Below are positions 1 through 7,567 of a stretch of DNA of 36,774 bases, piece after piece; position 1 is the stretch's first letter, and each line of letters opens with the position of its first letter. Origin of the DNA: an uncultured Rhodospirillales bacterium (GTDB lineage Bacteria; Pseudomonadota; Alphaproteobacteria; Rhodospirillales; Defluviicoccaceae); the NCBI GenBank assembly GCA_937127205.1, contig CAKZLS010000501.1, positions 1 to 36,774 on the forward strand, in the 5' to 3' direction. The notes beneath the pieces were generated by a model. That model did no database searches, was not told the origin of the DNA, and saw only the letters and a program-made list of their open reading frames with translations. Position numbers and translations under genes: made by a program.

Positions 1-1
1 C

Positions 2-835
2 TATCCCAAATCGGGAAATACCTGGCTGAGGGCATTCCTCGCCAACTACCTGTTGAACACACCCACACCTCAGAACATCAATTCACTGTCCGAGTTCGCT
101 TTTGGCGACATGAGGGCGGACTACTACGAACAGATTTCCGGCAAACCCCAAGCCGAACTCAGTTGGCCTGAGATCAACGGTTTACGCCCCCGCGTCCACC
201 GACATTTGGCTGACGCTCATCCGGGCACCGTCCTGGTCAAGACACACAACGTGCTCTCCGCGATCGACGATATTCCGACCATCACCCCGGATGTAACTTT
301 TGGCGCCATTTACGTGGTTCGTAATCCTTTGGACGTGGCGGTTTCGTTTAGCCATCATTACGGGCTGACCCTGGATCAGGGGGCCAGGGCCATTTGCTAC
401 AAGCCATTGGAGATTCAGCCGAAAGCGGGGCATATTCTGCAGGTGGTGTCGGATTGGAGCAGCAATATCCGCACGTGGCTGAACGCGCCCGGCTTGTATC
501 TCAAGATTCTCAAGTACGAGGAGATGAAGAAATCTCCTTCGAAGGCATTTTCGAGTGTGCTCGAGTTTCTAAAAATTCCGAAAGAAAAAGAGCGCCTCAA
601 ACGGGCCATCCGGCACAGTTCGTTTAAGGTTTTGGCGGGCCAGGAGCGCCAAACGGGATTCATCGAACGGTCCCAGAATGCCGAGCGGTTTTTTCGCAAG
701 GGCGCGGTGGGAACGTGGCGACAAGAACTCGCGCCGGAACAGGTTGATCTGATCGTTGATTGCCACAAAGACATGATGCGCGAGATGGGCTACTTGTCAG
801 CCGATGGCAAACCCGTCGCATCGCCGTCGGCGTAA
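2..835 (+). CDS. Sulfotransferase, 5' end cut by window edge
   Basis: PAPS-dependent sulfotransferase (Sulfotransfer_1 type), expected to move sulfate from 3'-phosphoadenylyl sulfate to a hydroxyl or amine. The reading frame is open from base 2. Its first codons read YPKSGNTWLR, the 5'-phosphosulfate-binding loop, so the gene starts upstream and the TTG at 53 is not its start. The 3'-phosphate-binding motif VVRNPLDVAVSF lies at visible residues about 105-116, and the C-terminal RKGAVGTW (about 232-239) matches the family's RKGxxGdW signature. With 277 visible residues, probably only 10-20 are missing. It stands first in a same-strand run with a hydroxylase, a glycosyltransferase and a second sulfotransferase, so a glycan or protein acceptor is plausible. 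The acceptor itself cannot be read. Family assignment is firm. Confidence 0.93.
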   Translation, partial: YPKSGNTWLRAFLANYLLNTPTPQNINSLSEFAFGDMRADYYEQISGKPQAELSWPEINGLRPRVHRHLADAHPGTVLVKTHNVLSAIDDIPTITPDVTFGAIYVVRNPLDVAVSFSHHYGLTLDQGARAICYKPLEIQPKAGHILQVVSDWSSNIRTWLNAPGLYLKILKYEEMKKSPSKAFSSVLEFLKIPKEKERLKRAIRHSSFKVLAGQERQTGFIERSQNAERFFRKGAVGTWRQELAPEQVDLIVDCHKDMMREMGYLSADGKPVASPSA

Positions 836-994
836 AGACGAGCCGCCCAACCCTTTGCAGAGTGCCGAATTAAGAAAAAAATAGTCGATTTGTCGGCGAT
901 TGCTCACCGTTTGGCCTGCCACTCCCGCCATTGAAGGCGATGCTCGATAAGGATACAGTTCCGGAGTGGGAGAAACGAGCTCAAGGGAAACCGC

Positions 995-1669
995 ATGCTG
1001 CTTTGGCTACCGGGCGTGCTTACGGCGGAAGAGGTCAACCTGTTTCGCGGCATTGCCGCCGAGGGGAAGTTCAATGACGGCGCCCTGACTGCCCCTGGAC
1101 TCGGTGCATCCGGCATCAAGCGCAATGAACAACTGGCTCCCGATAACGAGAATTACGACCGTTTCTCGCGGTCTTTCGATGCCGCGTTAGACCGCAACGA
1201 AACATTCCGCACCGCCGCGGTGCCCAAGGTGCTTTATCCTCCTATTCTCTCGAGGTATCACCCCGGCATGGCGTATGGCACCCACATCGACAACCCGGTT
1301 CGCCGAAAGCCGGTGCCCATGCGGCTCGACATGTCGATTACCGTTTTCCTGAACAATCCCGACAGTTATCAGGGCGGCGAGTTGGTGGTGGAAACGCCGT
1401 ATGGTGAGAAGCAGGTGAAGCTTCCCGCCGGCGACGGCATCCTCTATCCCACGACCATGTTGCATCGGGTGGCCGAAGTGACATCCGGCGAACGGCTGGC
1501 GGCGCTTACTTGGATACAAAGTATGATCCAAGATCAATCTAAGCGATCGATGGTCTATGACCTTGCGCTGTTGACCCAATGGGCGATGAAAACGGCCCCC
1601 GAAAGCCCGCAATACCACAAATTGAACAACACGCGTGCCAATTTGATCCGGATGTGGGCAACGGACTAG
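995..1669 (+). CDS. PKHD-type Fe(II)/2-oxoglutarate hydroxylase (PiuC/YbiX-like)
   Basis: A 224-aa non-heme iron dioxygenase of the PKHD-type hydroxylase family, whose members couple 2-oxoglutarate decarboxylation to hydroxylation of a substrate. The full facial triad is visible: H97-x-D99 (in GTHIDN) and H157 (in TMLHRV), with R167 placed to bind the 2-oxoglutarate carboxylate. Length matches the usual ~225 aa. Many homologues sit beside TonB receptors and iron uptake genes. Here the neighbours are instead a sulfotransferase and a TPR-glycosyltransferase, which suggests a role in modifying a protein or polysaccharide. The ATG at 995 opens directly into the conserved N-terminal LPGVLT, so the start is secure. 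The next gene's Shine-Dalgarno sequence overlaps this stop codon, consistent with one transcript. Confidence 0.93.
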   Translation: MLLWLPGVLTAEEVNLFRGIAAEGKFNDGALTAPGLGASGIKRNEQLAPDNENYDRFSRSFDAALDRNETFRTAAVPKVLYPPILSRYHPGMAYGTHIDNPVRRKPVPMRLDMSITVFLNNPDSYQGGELVVETPYGEKQVKLPAGDGILYPTTMLHRVAEVTSGERLAALTWIQSMIQDQSKRSMVYDLALLTQWAMKTAPESPQYHKLNNTRANLIRMWATD

Positions 1670-1687
1670 GAGGGCCCGAAACGCCAC

Positions 1688-3316
1688 ATGACCCAGCGGC
1701 GCGGACCGACACCGCCATTTCAACCAACCAAACCGGGACACGCGGCCAGTTCTTCGACTCAGGGTCGGCTGGCCGAGGCGGTAAGACATCATCAAGCGGG
1801 CCGGCTGCAAGAGGCCGAACGTCTCTATGATGAAATTCTCAAATCCAGCCCGAGGCACCCCGACACACTGCACCTGTTGGGACTGGTCGCTTATCAGAAA
1901 GGCAACCATGAACGTGCCGAGTCGTTGATCGGCAAGGCGCTGGAAATCAATCCGGACAATCCGGCGTACAGCAACAATCTCGGAAACGTCTTCGCGGCCC
2001 AGCATCGACCGCAGGAAGCCAGCGAATTGTTCAGCCGGGCCACGGCACAGAAACCGGATTTTACCGAGGCACACAACAACTTGGGCAATGCCCTTCAGAA
2101 ATTGGACCGATGGGAAGATGCGGTTGCGGCCTACCAACGCGCCTTGGCATCGCGGCCCCGGTACGCCGAGGCGCATTCCAATCTTGGCGCCGCGCTTAGA
2201 CGGCTGGGACGGCTTGAGGAGGCTCAGGCGTCCTATGAACGTGCGCTCGAGTACAAGCCCGATTACGCCACGGCCTGGAACAACCTCGGCCTCGTGCTTC
2301 ACGAGCGGGCAAGATACGAAGAAGCCCTGCCCTACTACGACAAGGCGCTTGCTCTCGACCCGGACTACGCCGAGGCCCATGCCAACCGGGCAATCCTGCT
2401 GCTGCTGCTTGGCCGCTTCGGCGCAGGCTGGAAGGAGTATGAATGGCGATGGAAGGTGGACGGTTTCACCACGTCGCCCCGGGATCTCGGCCGGCCGCTT
2501 TGGGACGGATCGGAGCTTCGCGGCGAGACAATCCTGCTGCACGCCGAACAGGGATTGGGTTCCGCCATCCAGTTCGTTCGCTACGTATCGAGGGTTGCCC
2601 AACTCGGCGGTCAGGTGATGCTCGAATGCCCGATGCCGCTATTGGGCCTGTTTTCTTCTCTCACGGAAGGTGTGCCGGCGCCGGTGAAACGGCTGATCGT
2701 CAGAGGGGAGACGTTGCCGGAGTTCGATTTGCAGGCGCCGTTGATGAGTCTGCCGCGAATCCTCGGTACCACACTGGATACGATCCCCAACCAGGTGCCG
2801 TACCTTACCGCCGACCCGGCGGTGGCGGATGCGTGGCGTGAACGAATGGGTGCCACGGGACGACCTAAAATCGGCGTCGTCTGGGCCGGCAATCCCCGGC
2901 ACGTGAACGATCGCAACCGCTCCATGCCGTCATCTTTCCTGAGCCCGCTGCTGCACGAGACCGATGCATCGATTTTCAGTCTTCAAATTGGCGCGGCTAC
3001 GCAGGATGACGCGATTCTCGCTTCGGACCGAATTCAGGATCTCGGAAAGGAAATCAGGGACTTTGCCGATACCGCGGCGATCATCGCTAATTTGGATCTG
3101 GTCATTTCCGTTGATACGGCGGTGGCGCACCTGGCCGGCGCCATGGGGCGGCCCACCTGGATGCTGGTTCCCTTTGTTCCGGAATGGCGTTGGTTACTGG
3201 ATCGGGAGGATACCCCGTGGTATCCGACCATGCGGCTGTTTCGGCAAACAGCTCCGGGCGATTGGCGCGAGTTGATGGACCGGGTGACCGAGGCGGTGGC
3301 CGCGTTCGAGTCATAG
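1688..3316 (+). CDS. TPR protein with GT9-like glycosyltransferase domain
   Basis: A 542-aa fusion. Residues about 27-250 hold six to seven tetratricopeptide repeats (recurring NNLG and A-x-YxxAL blocks). Residues about 275-540 resemble the ADP-heptosyltransferase/GT9-like domain common in TPR proteins: EQGLGSAIQFVRY (287-299), a VVWAGNP strand (398-403), the nucleotide-sugar-site motif VDTAVAHLAGAMG (475-487), and a PWYPTMRLFRQ end block (510-520). TPR-linked transferases of this kind are known to glycosylate proteins, where the repeats hold the acceptor, but the substrate here is unknown. An AGGAGG sequence lies right at the stop of the hydroxylase gene, 13 bases before the ATG, which is somewhat long spacing. 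The repeats resemble those of the next gene, pointing to a shared acceptor or a duplicated repeat module. Confidence 0.9.
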   Translation: MTQRRGPTPPFQPTKPGHAASSSTQGRLAEAVRHHQAGRLQEAERLYDEILKSSPRHPDTLHLLGLVAYQKGNHERAESLIGKALEINPDNPAYSNNLGNVFAAQHRPQEASELFSRATAQKPDFTEAHNNLGNALQKLDRWEDAVAAYQRALASRPRYAEAHSNLGAALRRLGRLEEAQASYERALEYKPDYATAWNNLGLVLHERARYEEALPYYDKALALDPDYAEAHANRAILLLLLGRFGAGWKEYEWRWKVDGFTTSPRDLGRPLWDGSELRGETILLHAEQGLGSAIQFVRYVSRVAQLGGQVMLECPMPLLGLFSSLTEGVPAPVKRLIVRGETLPEFDLQAPLMSLPRILGTTLDTIPNQVPYLTADPAVADAWRERMGATGRPKIGVVWAGNPRHVNDRNRSMPSSFLSPLLHETDASIFSLQIGAATQDDAILASDRIQDLGKEIRDFADTAAIIANLDLVISVDTAVAHLAGAMGRPTWMLVPFVPEWRWLLDREDTPWYPTMRLFRQTAPGDWRELMDRVTEAVAAFES

Positions 3317-3408
3317 TGGTGAGTACCGGGGCAATTCGCCGCGAAGCTTCACGGCACGCATAGCCGAGACAGCGTGTGGCGATCGGACAACGGAAAGGGT
3401 CCCTTCTG

Positions 3409-5292
3409 GTGAATCGTCAGCAACGCCGTCTGCAATCGCGACACCCAAAAAGCAGATCCGGCGGCCCGGGAACAAATATCGAAAAAACGCTCATGGATGG
3501 CGCCCGATACCATCAGTCGGGGCAACTGGACAGAGCGGCCGGTCTCTATGAAAAAGTTCTGCGAAGGCAGCCCAACCATCCGGATGCCCTGCATTTACTG
3601 GGTCTGATCGCGAGCAACGGAGAAGAACACGACCGGGCGCTGGACCTGATCTCCCGTGCAATCGAAACGAATAGCGAGAATGCGGCCTACCACAACAGCC
3701 TCGGCACCGTGCTTCTCGCCCTCGATCGCGCCGGCGACGCGGAGAGCAGCTTTCGACGAGCGCTTGCTTTGAACCCAGCCTATGCGGAGGCGCACAACAA
3801 TCTTGGAAACGCGCTTCAGGACTTGGGACGCCCGGAGGAGTCGCTTTCCAGTTACAACAGCGCGGTACAATTAAATCCTCAATATGCCGAGGCTTACTGC
3901 AATTGCGGCAGAGCGTTGCAGGCGCTTGGCGAGCGCAAGGAGGCCGTTGCGGCGTTTCGCCGCGCTCTCGAATTGAAACCCGACTATGTAAAGGCGCACA
4001 GAAGTCTTGGCGAAGTGTTGTGGGAGCTTGGGCAAATGGAGGACGCTCGCGCCAGTTTCGAACGCGCCCTCGCGCTTGCGCCGGAAGATGAGGATACCTG
4101 CGTCGCGCTAGCGGCATTCTTCGAAAGATCCAGCAAACTGGAGGACGGGCTTGCCATGGCCGAGCAGGCGCTGCGCAGTCGGCCCGGGTATGTTCAGGCG
4201 CATGTCTTGGCGGCAAAGTGCGAAAAGCGGCTTGGCCGGGAACGCGAAGCGATCGATCGGCTGGAAGCCTTGAACCTTGAGAATTTGGACATTTTGGGAA
4301 CAGACGTCGCTTTGTATGAGTTGGCCGCGCTGCGCGACCGAACCGGAGACTATGAGCGCGCCTATACTGCCTATAAGAAGGCCAATGAGCTGGCCGCGGA
4401 AACCCCGCAATGGAAGCGGGTCGACAAGAACCGCTTTCCCGACCTCATCGTCGATCTCAAAACCGCCTTTACAGCCGAATGGCTCGCCTCCTGGACACCG
4501 CCGATCCCGTTTCTGGAGCGGCAACCGGTTTTTCTCATCGGATTCCCACGCTCGGGAACAACCTTGCTGGACCAGATCCTCGACGCCCATCCGTCGCTCC
4601 ATACCATGGAGGAAAAACCCGCGATCGATGTGGTCAAGCAGCGGGTGCGCGAGATGCCGGGAGGGTATCCCAATGCTCTCGCGGTCATGACAGCGGAGGA
4701 CGTAGCCGGCCTTCGGCAGATTTATTTCGCGGAAGTCGCCAGCTACATGGACGGCGTTCCTGACGGTATCCTGGTGGACAAGCATCCACTGAACATCATG
4801 GACGTTGGATTGATCCATCGCCTGTTCCCCGAGGCAAAGCTGCTTCTTGCTCTGAGACATCCCTGCGACGTCGTGCTCAGCGGTTTCATGCAATACTTCG
4901 AGCCCAATATGGCGATGGTTCAGTTCGGCTCGCTTCCGGATACCGCCAGGTTCTACCAAGGCGTGATGGGTTTATGGCAGCAGTACGAGGCGACGCTGCC
5001 GGTATCCGTTCACCCGAGCCGCTACGAGGATCTCGTAGCCGAATTCGAGCCTCAGACCCGGCGCATTCTCGATTTTCTGGAGGTGCCGTGGGACGACGCG
5101 ATCCTCGCGTACGCCGAACGGGCAAAAGGCCGCCGCATCGCGACACCCAGCTACCACCAGGTCGTTCAGCCGATCTATTCCCGTTCCGTCAGCCGGTGGC
5201 TGAACTATCGCGAACCGATGGAGCAGGTCCTGCCCATCCTGCGGCCCTTCATCGACGCCTTCGGCTACGGCGAGAACGGCAGCATCGAATAG
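3409..5292 (+). CDS. TPR-sulfotransferase fusion
   Basis: A 627-aa two-part protein. Residues about 25-335 are TPR repeats (NNLGNAL, FRRALELKPDY and similar). Residues about 365-620 are a sulfotransferase domain of the type fused to TPRs: PAPS 5'-phosphosulfate loop FPRSGTTLLDQI starting near 379, and 3'-phosphate motif LRHPCDVVLSGF near 482-493. I chose the GTG at 3409, giving MNRQQRR, over the in-frame GTG at 3376: an AAAGGG ribosome site sits about 9 bases upstream and an N-terminal NRxQRR is common in such TPR proteins. It is the second sulfotransferase of the cassette and belongs to a different subfamily from the first, so the two probably use different acceptors. A protein substrate held by the TPRs is inferred. 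It converges on the ThiE-like gene seven bases later. Confidence 0.92.
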   Translation: MNRQQRRLQSRHPKSRSGGPGTNIEKTLMDGARYHQSGQLDRAAGLYEKVLRRQPNHPDALHLLGLIASNGEEHDRALDLISRAIETNSENAAYHNSLGTVLLALDRAGDAESSFRRALALNPAYAEAHNNLGNALQDLGRPEESLSSYNSAVQLNPQYAEAYCNCGRALQALGERKEAVAAFRRALELKPDYVKAHRSLGEVLWELGQMEDARASFERALALAPEDEDTCVALAAFFERSSKLEDGLAMAEQALRSRPGYVQAHVLAAKCEKRLGREREAIDRLEALNLENLDILGTDVALYELAALRDRTGDYERAYTAYKKANELAAETPQWKRVDKNRFPDLIVDLKTAFTAEWLASWTPPIPFLERQPVFLIGFPRSGTTLLDQILDAHPSLHTMEEKPAIDVVKQRVREMPGGYPNALAVMTAEDVAGLRQIYFAEVASYMDGVPDGILVDKHPLNIMDVGLIHRLFPEAKLLLALRHPCDVVLSGFMQYFEPNMAMVQFGSLPDTARFYQGVMGLWQQYEATLPVSVHPSRYEDLVAEFEPQTRRILDFLEVPWDDAILAYAERAKGRRIATPSYHQVVQPIYSRSVSRWLNYREPMEQVLPILRPFIDAFGYGENGSIE

Positions 5293-5299
5293 TTGCTAA

Positions 5300-5923
5300 T
5301 TATCGGACAGTTCGCCCGGAGCCCGTGAACCCACCGATTCCGGCGAAACCCGCGGCGCCGCTTGAGCAAAGGCGACGGGCCGAGTCGACGTCAACCCCGC
5401 CGAGGGCGTACACGGGCAACGGGCTCCGACGCACCCAGGCGGCGAACCTGAGCGATCCGATGGCCGCGGCACCGGGGTGGCTTTTCGTTGGAAATACCGA
5501 TGATAACAGAACCGCGTTGACGCCTGCCTCGGCGGCGCTCATGATGGCCTTGAGCGAGTGAGCCGCCGCCGTGACCAGCCAGCCGTTGCGAGCACACGTC
5601 CGCCAGGTTCGCGGAGGCATTCGTGTCCGCGTTTCAGGGAGGTGGAGCCCGTGCGCACGAACGCGTGCCGCCAACGAGATATCCTCCGAAATCAACAGGC
5701 GCAATCCAAGCGCGCGGCAGCGGGCGGCAAGACGAAAAGCCAGCAATTCGCGATCCGGATCTCCGTAGTGCCGCAGGATGACCGCGCTTCCATGGGGAAG
5801 CGTTTCCACGATGGAGATTGGATCTGCCAACCTTTGACGATCGGTCATCAGAATCAGCGGCGGCAGCATCGGGTCGGGGACGCGCGGTTTGAGCCGCCGC
5901 GAGAGCTCTGCTAGGTTCGTCAT
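5300..5923 (-). CDS. thiE: Thiamine phosphate synthase family protein (ThiE/TenI-like)
   Basis: A 207-aa TIM-barrel protein of the ThiE/TenI family. Recognisable blocks are LILMTDRQR near the N-terminus, ARVRAHGLHLPE (equivalent to GADGVHLGQ of ThiE), SSVFPTKSHPG (equivalent to the GPVFPTxTKxG phosphate loop) and YALGGVD. ThiE joins HMP-pyrophosphate to thiazole phosphate. The match is imperfect: the usual QLREK segment reads ILRHYG and the VND metal-binding block reads ISED, so a TenI-like or altered activity is possible. The open frame extends upstream to 6109 but that part lies antisense to the next gene. The ATG at 5923 is the likely start, 31 bases from the divergent YggS gene, which leaves no room for a TPP riboswitch. 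No other thiamine gene is in the window. Confidence 0.78.
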   Translation of the reverse strand: MTNLAELSRRLKPRVPDPMLPPLILMTDRQRLADPISIVETLPHGSAVILRHYGDPDRELLAFRLAARCRALGLRLLISEDISLAARVRAHGLHLPETRTRMPPRTWRTCARNGWLVTAAAHSLKAIMSAAEAGVNAVLLSSVFPTKSHPGAAAIGSLRFAAWVRRSPLPVYALGGVDVDSARRLCSSGAAGFAGIGGFTGSGRTVR

Positions 5924-5954
5924 GAGACCAACAATGGGCGCAACGGGTTTTCGA

Positions 5955-6659
5955 ATGCAAATGGTAAACCAATCATCGGAACAAGTGGACGTGCGCCGCA
6001 ATCTTCTGGCGGTCAGGGCGGAGATCGACGCCGCGGCGGCGGCAGTCGAGCGTGAGCCGAATTCCGTTACGATAATCGCGGTGAGCAAAACCAACCCGCC
6101 CGAGCGCATTCTCCCGGCGTTGGATGCGGGTCACAGGATCTTCGGCGAGAACCGGGTGCAGGAAGCGGAGGACAAGTGGCCGGCGTTGAAAGAAGCGTTT
6201 CCCGACGCGCGCTTGCATCTGATCGGTCCATTGCAGCGGAATAAGGTTCGCCGAGCTGTCCAGCTGTGTGATGTGATCGAATCGGTGGACCGCCCTAAAC
6301 TGGCGCGTTCGCTGGCCAATGCGATGGAATCGGAGGATCGCCGGCCCGACGTGCTGATACAAGTGAACACCGGTGACGAGCCGCAGAAACACGGAGCCGC
6401 TCTCGCGGACGTGGACTCATTCATTGAAGAGTGCGTGGAAACCTATGGTCTGCCGCTCAAGGGCTTGATGTGTATTCCGCCGGCAGACGAGGAGCCGTCG
6501 CTGCATTTCGCCTTGTTGCGTGAAATCGCGCGGCGGCACAACCTTCCCGAGCTTAGCATGGGGATGACCGGCGATTATCCCATAGCCGTTCGGTTTGGCG
6601 CCACCATGGTTCGCGTCGGTACGGCCATTTTTGGCCCCCGGCCGCCGCTGCCGGGTTGA
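5955..6659 (+). CDS. YggS-family PLP homeostasis protein
   Basis: A 232-234-aa protein of the YggS/PROSC (PLPBP) family, single-domain alanine-racemase-like barrels that bind pyridoxal phosphate and buffer its level rather than catalyse a pathway step. Visible signatures are IIAVSKTNPPERI (containing the PLP lysine), FGENRVQEAEDKW, HLIGPLQRNKVRRAV, VLIQVNTGDEPQKHG, and the C-terminal SMGMTGDYPIAVRFGATMVRVGTAIFG. The first two and the last are almost diagnostic. The frame is open from 5889 but the family start fits ATG 5955 or ATG 5961; no strong ribosome site separates them. It is divergent from the ThiE-like gene. Confidence 0.95.
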   Translation: MQMVNQSSEQVDVRRNLLAVRAEIDAAAAAVEREPNSVTIIAVSKTNPPERILPALDAGHRIFGENRVQEAEDKWPALKEAFPDARLHLIGPLQRNKVRRAVQLCDVIESVDRPKLARSLANAMESEDRRPDVLIQVNTGDEPQKHGAALADVDSFIEECVETYGLPLKGLMCIPPADEEPSLHFALLREIARRHNLPELSMGMTGDYPIAVRFGATMVRVGTAIFGPRPPLPG

Positions 6660-6695
6660 TACCAACTTACGCTCCGGTCCAAACAGGCCATTGGA

Positions 6696-7409
6696 TTAGC
6701 TCAGGACGTCGATCCTCGGAGTTACACGTTGGGTGTCCGAGCGCTCGCCTTTCTCATACATGGACATGGCTAAGACTACGAGATCCGTCACATGTCCTTG
6801 TCTGACCGACGCCATCCTGTTCTCCAGCACGCCAACAGTCGGACCGGTCTTGAGAGCTTGCAACGTGTCGGCGGCGGGATCGGTCGCCAAGTGCGGCCAC
6901 TCGAGAACCTCCAGCGACGTCGGGACGGGCGCGGGCGAAGGTCTGCCGCCGGAAGCGATTTCCAGCGGGACCGTGTCCGCATCGCCCTCCGGCGGGGAGA
7001 TTGCTCCGGCGTACATTTCGGATGGTTCGCTGTCATCGATTCCCAGGAGATCGGTGGCGAACGCCAGGACATGCTCGCCAACATCGCTGCCGGTTATTTC
7101 ATCAACGACCATGTTGACCAACGAGGAGATCGCCCCCATCCAGCCACCGAACAGCGCGCCCCCGGCGATCCGCGGGATCGGGTCGATCTGGTCGTCGGCC
7201 CATTCCCGATAAAGCGTCGAAATAATCGGAATGTGCTGCAGCGGGTTGATGACGTCGAGAATATCCTCGAAGGTCAGACCATCGTCGCCGAAGGGCTCGA
7301 AACGATAGGGTTCTTCTGGCACCTTGCTCGGCGATGCCGTCGAATGATAGGCAATCGGCTGCGATCGGGCCGAATAGCCTGAAGCCGGGCTTGTCGTCGT
7401 GAGATCCAT
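6696..7409 (-). CDS. Unrecognised 237-aa protein with conserved-looking core
   Basis: I do not recognise a function. The N-terminal 30 residues are Ser/Thr/Pro-rich and disorder-like. Residues about 40-120 form a coherent core beginning FEDILDVINPLQHIPIIS, followed by an arginine/glycine/tryptophan-containing stretch (RIAGGALFGGWMGAISS) and VDEITGSDVGEHV. The glycine-rich part could be a short membrane-associated or re-entrant helix. A Pro/Ala-rich linker and a C-terminal segment with VVLAMSMYEKGER follow. I recall similar cores in hypothetical alphaproteobacterial proteins but cannot confirm a family name. The ATG at 7409 has GGAAG only three bases upstream, so the exact start is less certain. 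It is a single gene between convergent yggS and same-strand ribA. Confidence 0.75.
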   Translation of the reverse strand: MDLTTTSPASGYSARSQPIAYHSTASPSKVPEEPYRFEPFGDDGLTFEDILDVINPLQHIPIISTLYREWADDQIDPIPRIAGGALFGGWMGAISSLVNMVVDEITGSDVGEHVLAFATDLLGIDDSEPSEMYAGAISPPEGDADTVPLEIASGGRPSPAPVPTSLEVLEWPHLATDPAADTLQALKTGPTVGVLENRMASVRQGHVTDLVVLAMSMYEKGERSDTQRVTPRIDVLS

Positions 7410-7567
7410 GATCTTCCATACTTTCGTCTGTTGCTACGTTCTACGCAAACGCAGTGCCAAACGAAAATCATGGAAAATCAGTGTGTTAAAAAGTAGCGGA
7501 TGGATTTGACGGAGAGATCACCGGGCAAAAACTTCCCGCTCCACCGACAATCTTGCCCACCCGGGCC

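Noticed and set aside
1187..2602. 471-aa minus-strand open frame
   Set aside because: Antisense to the hydroxylase and TPR-glycosyltransferase, whose motifs are clear. No domain, and Arg/Gly/Pro-rich composition typical of GC-rich shadow frames.
5924..5954. TPP riboswitch before the ThiE-like gene
   Set aside because: The divergent spacer is only 31 bases and lacks any thi-box-like sequence.
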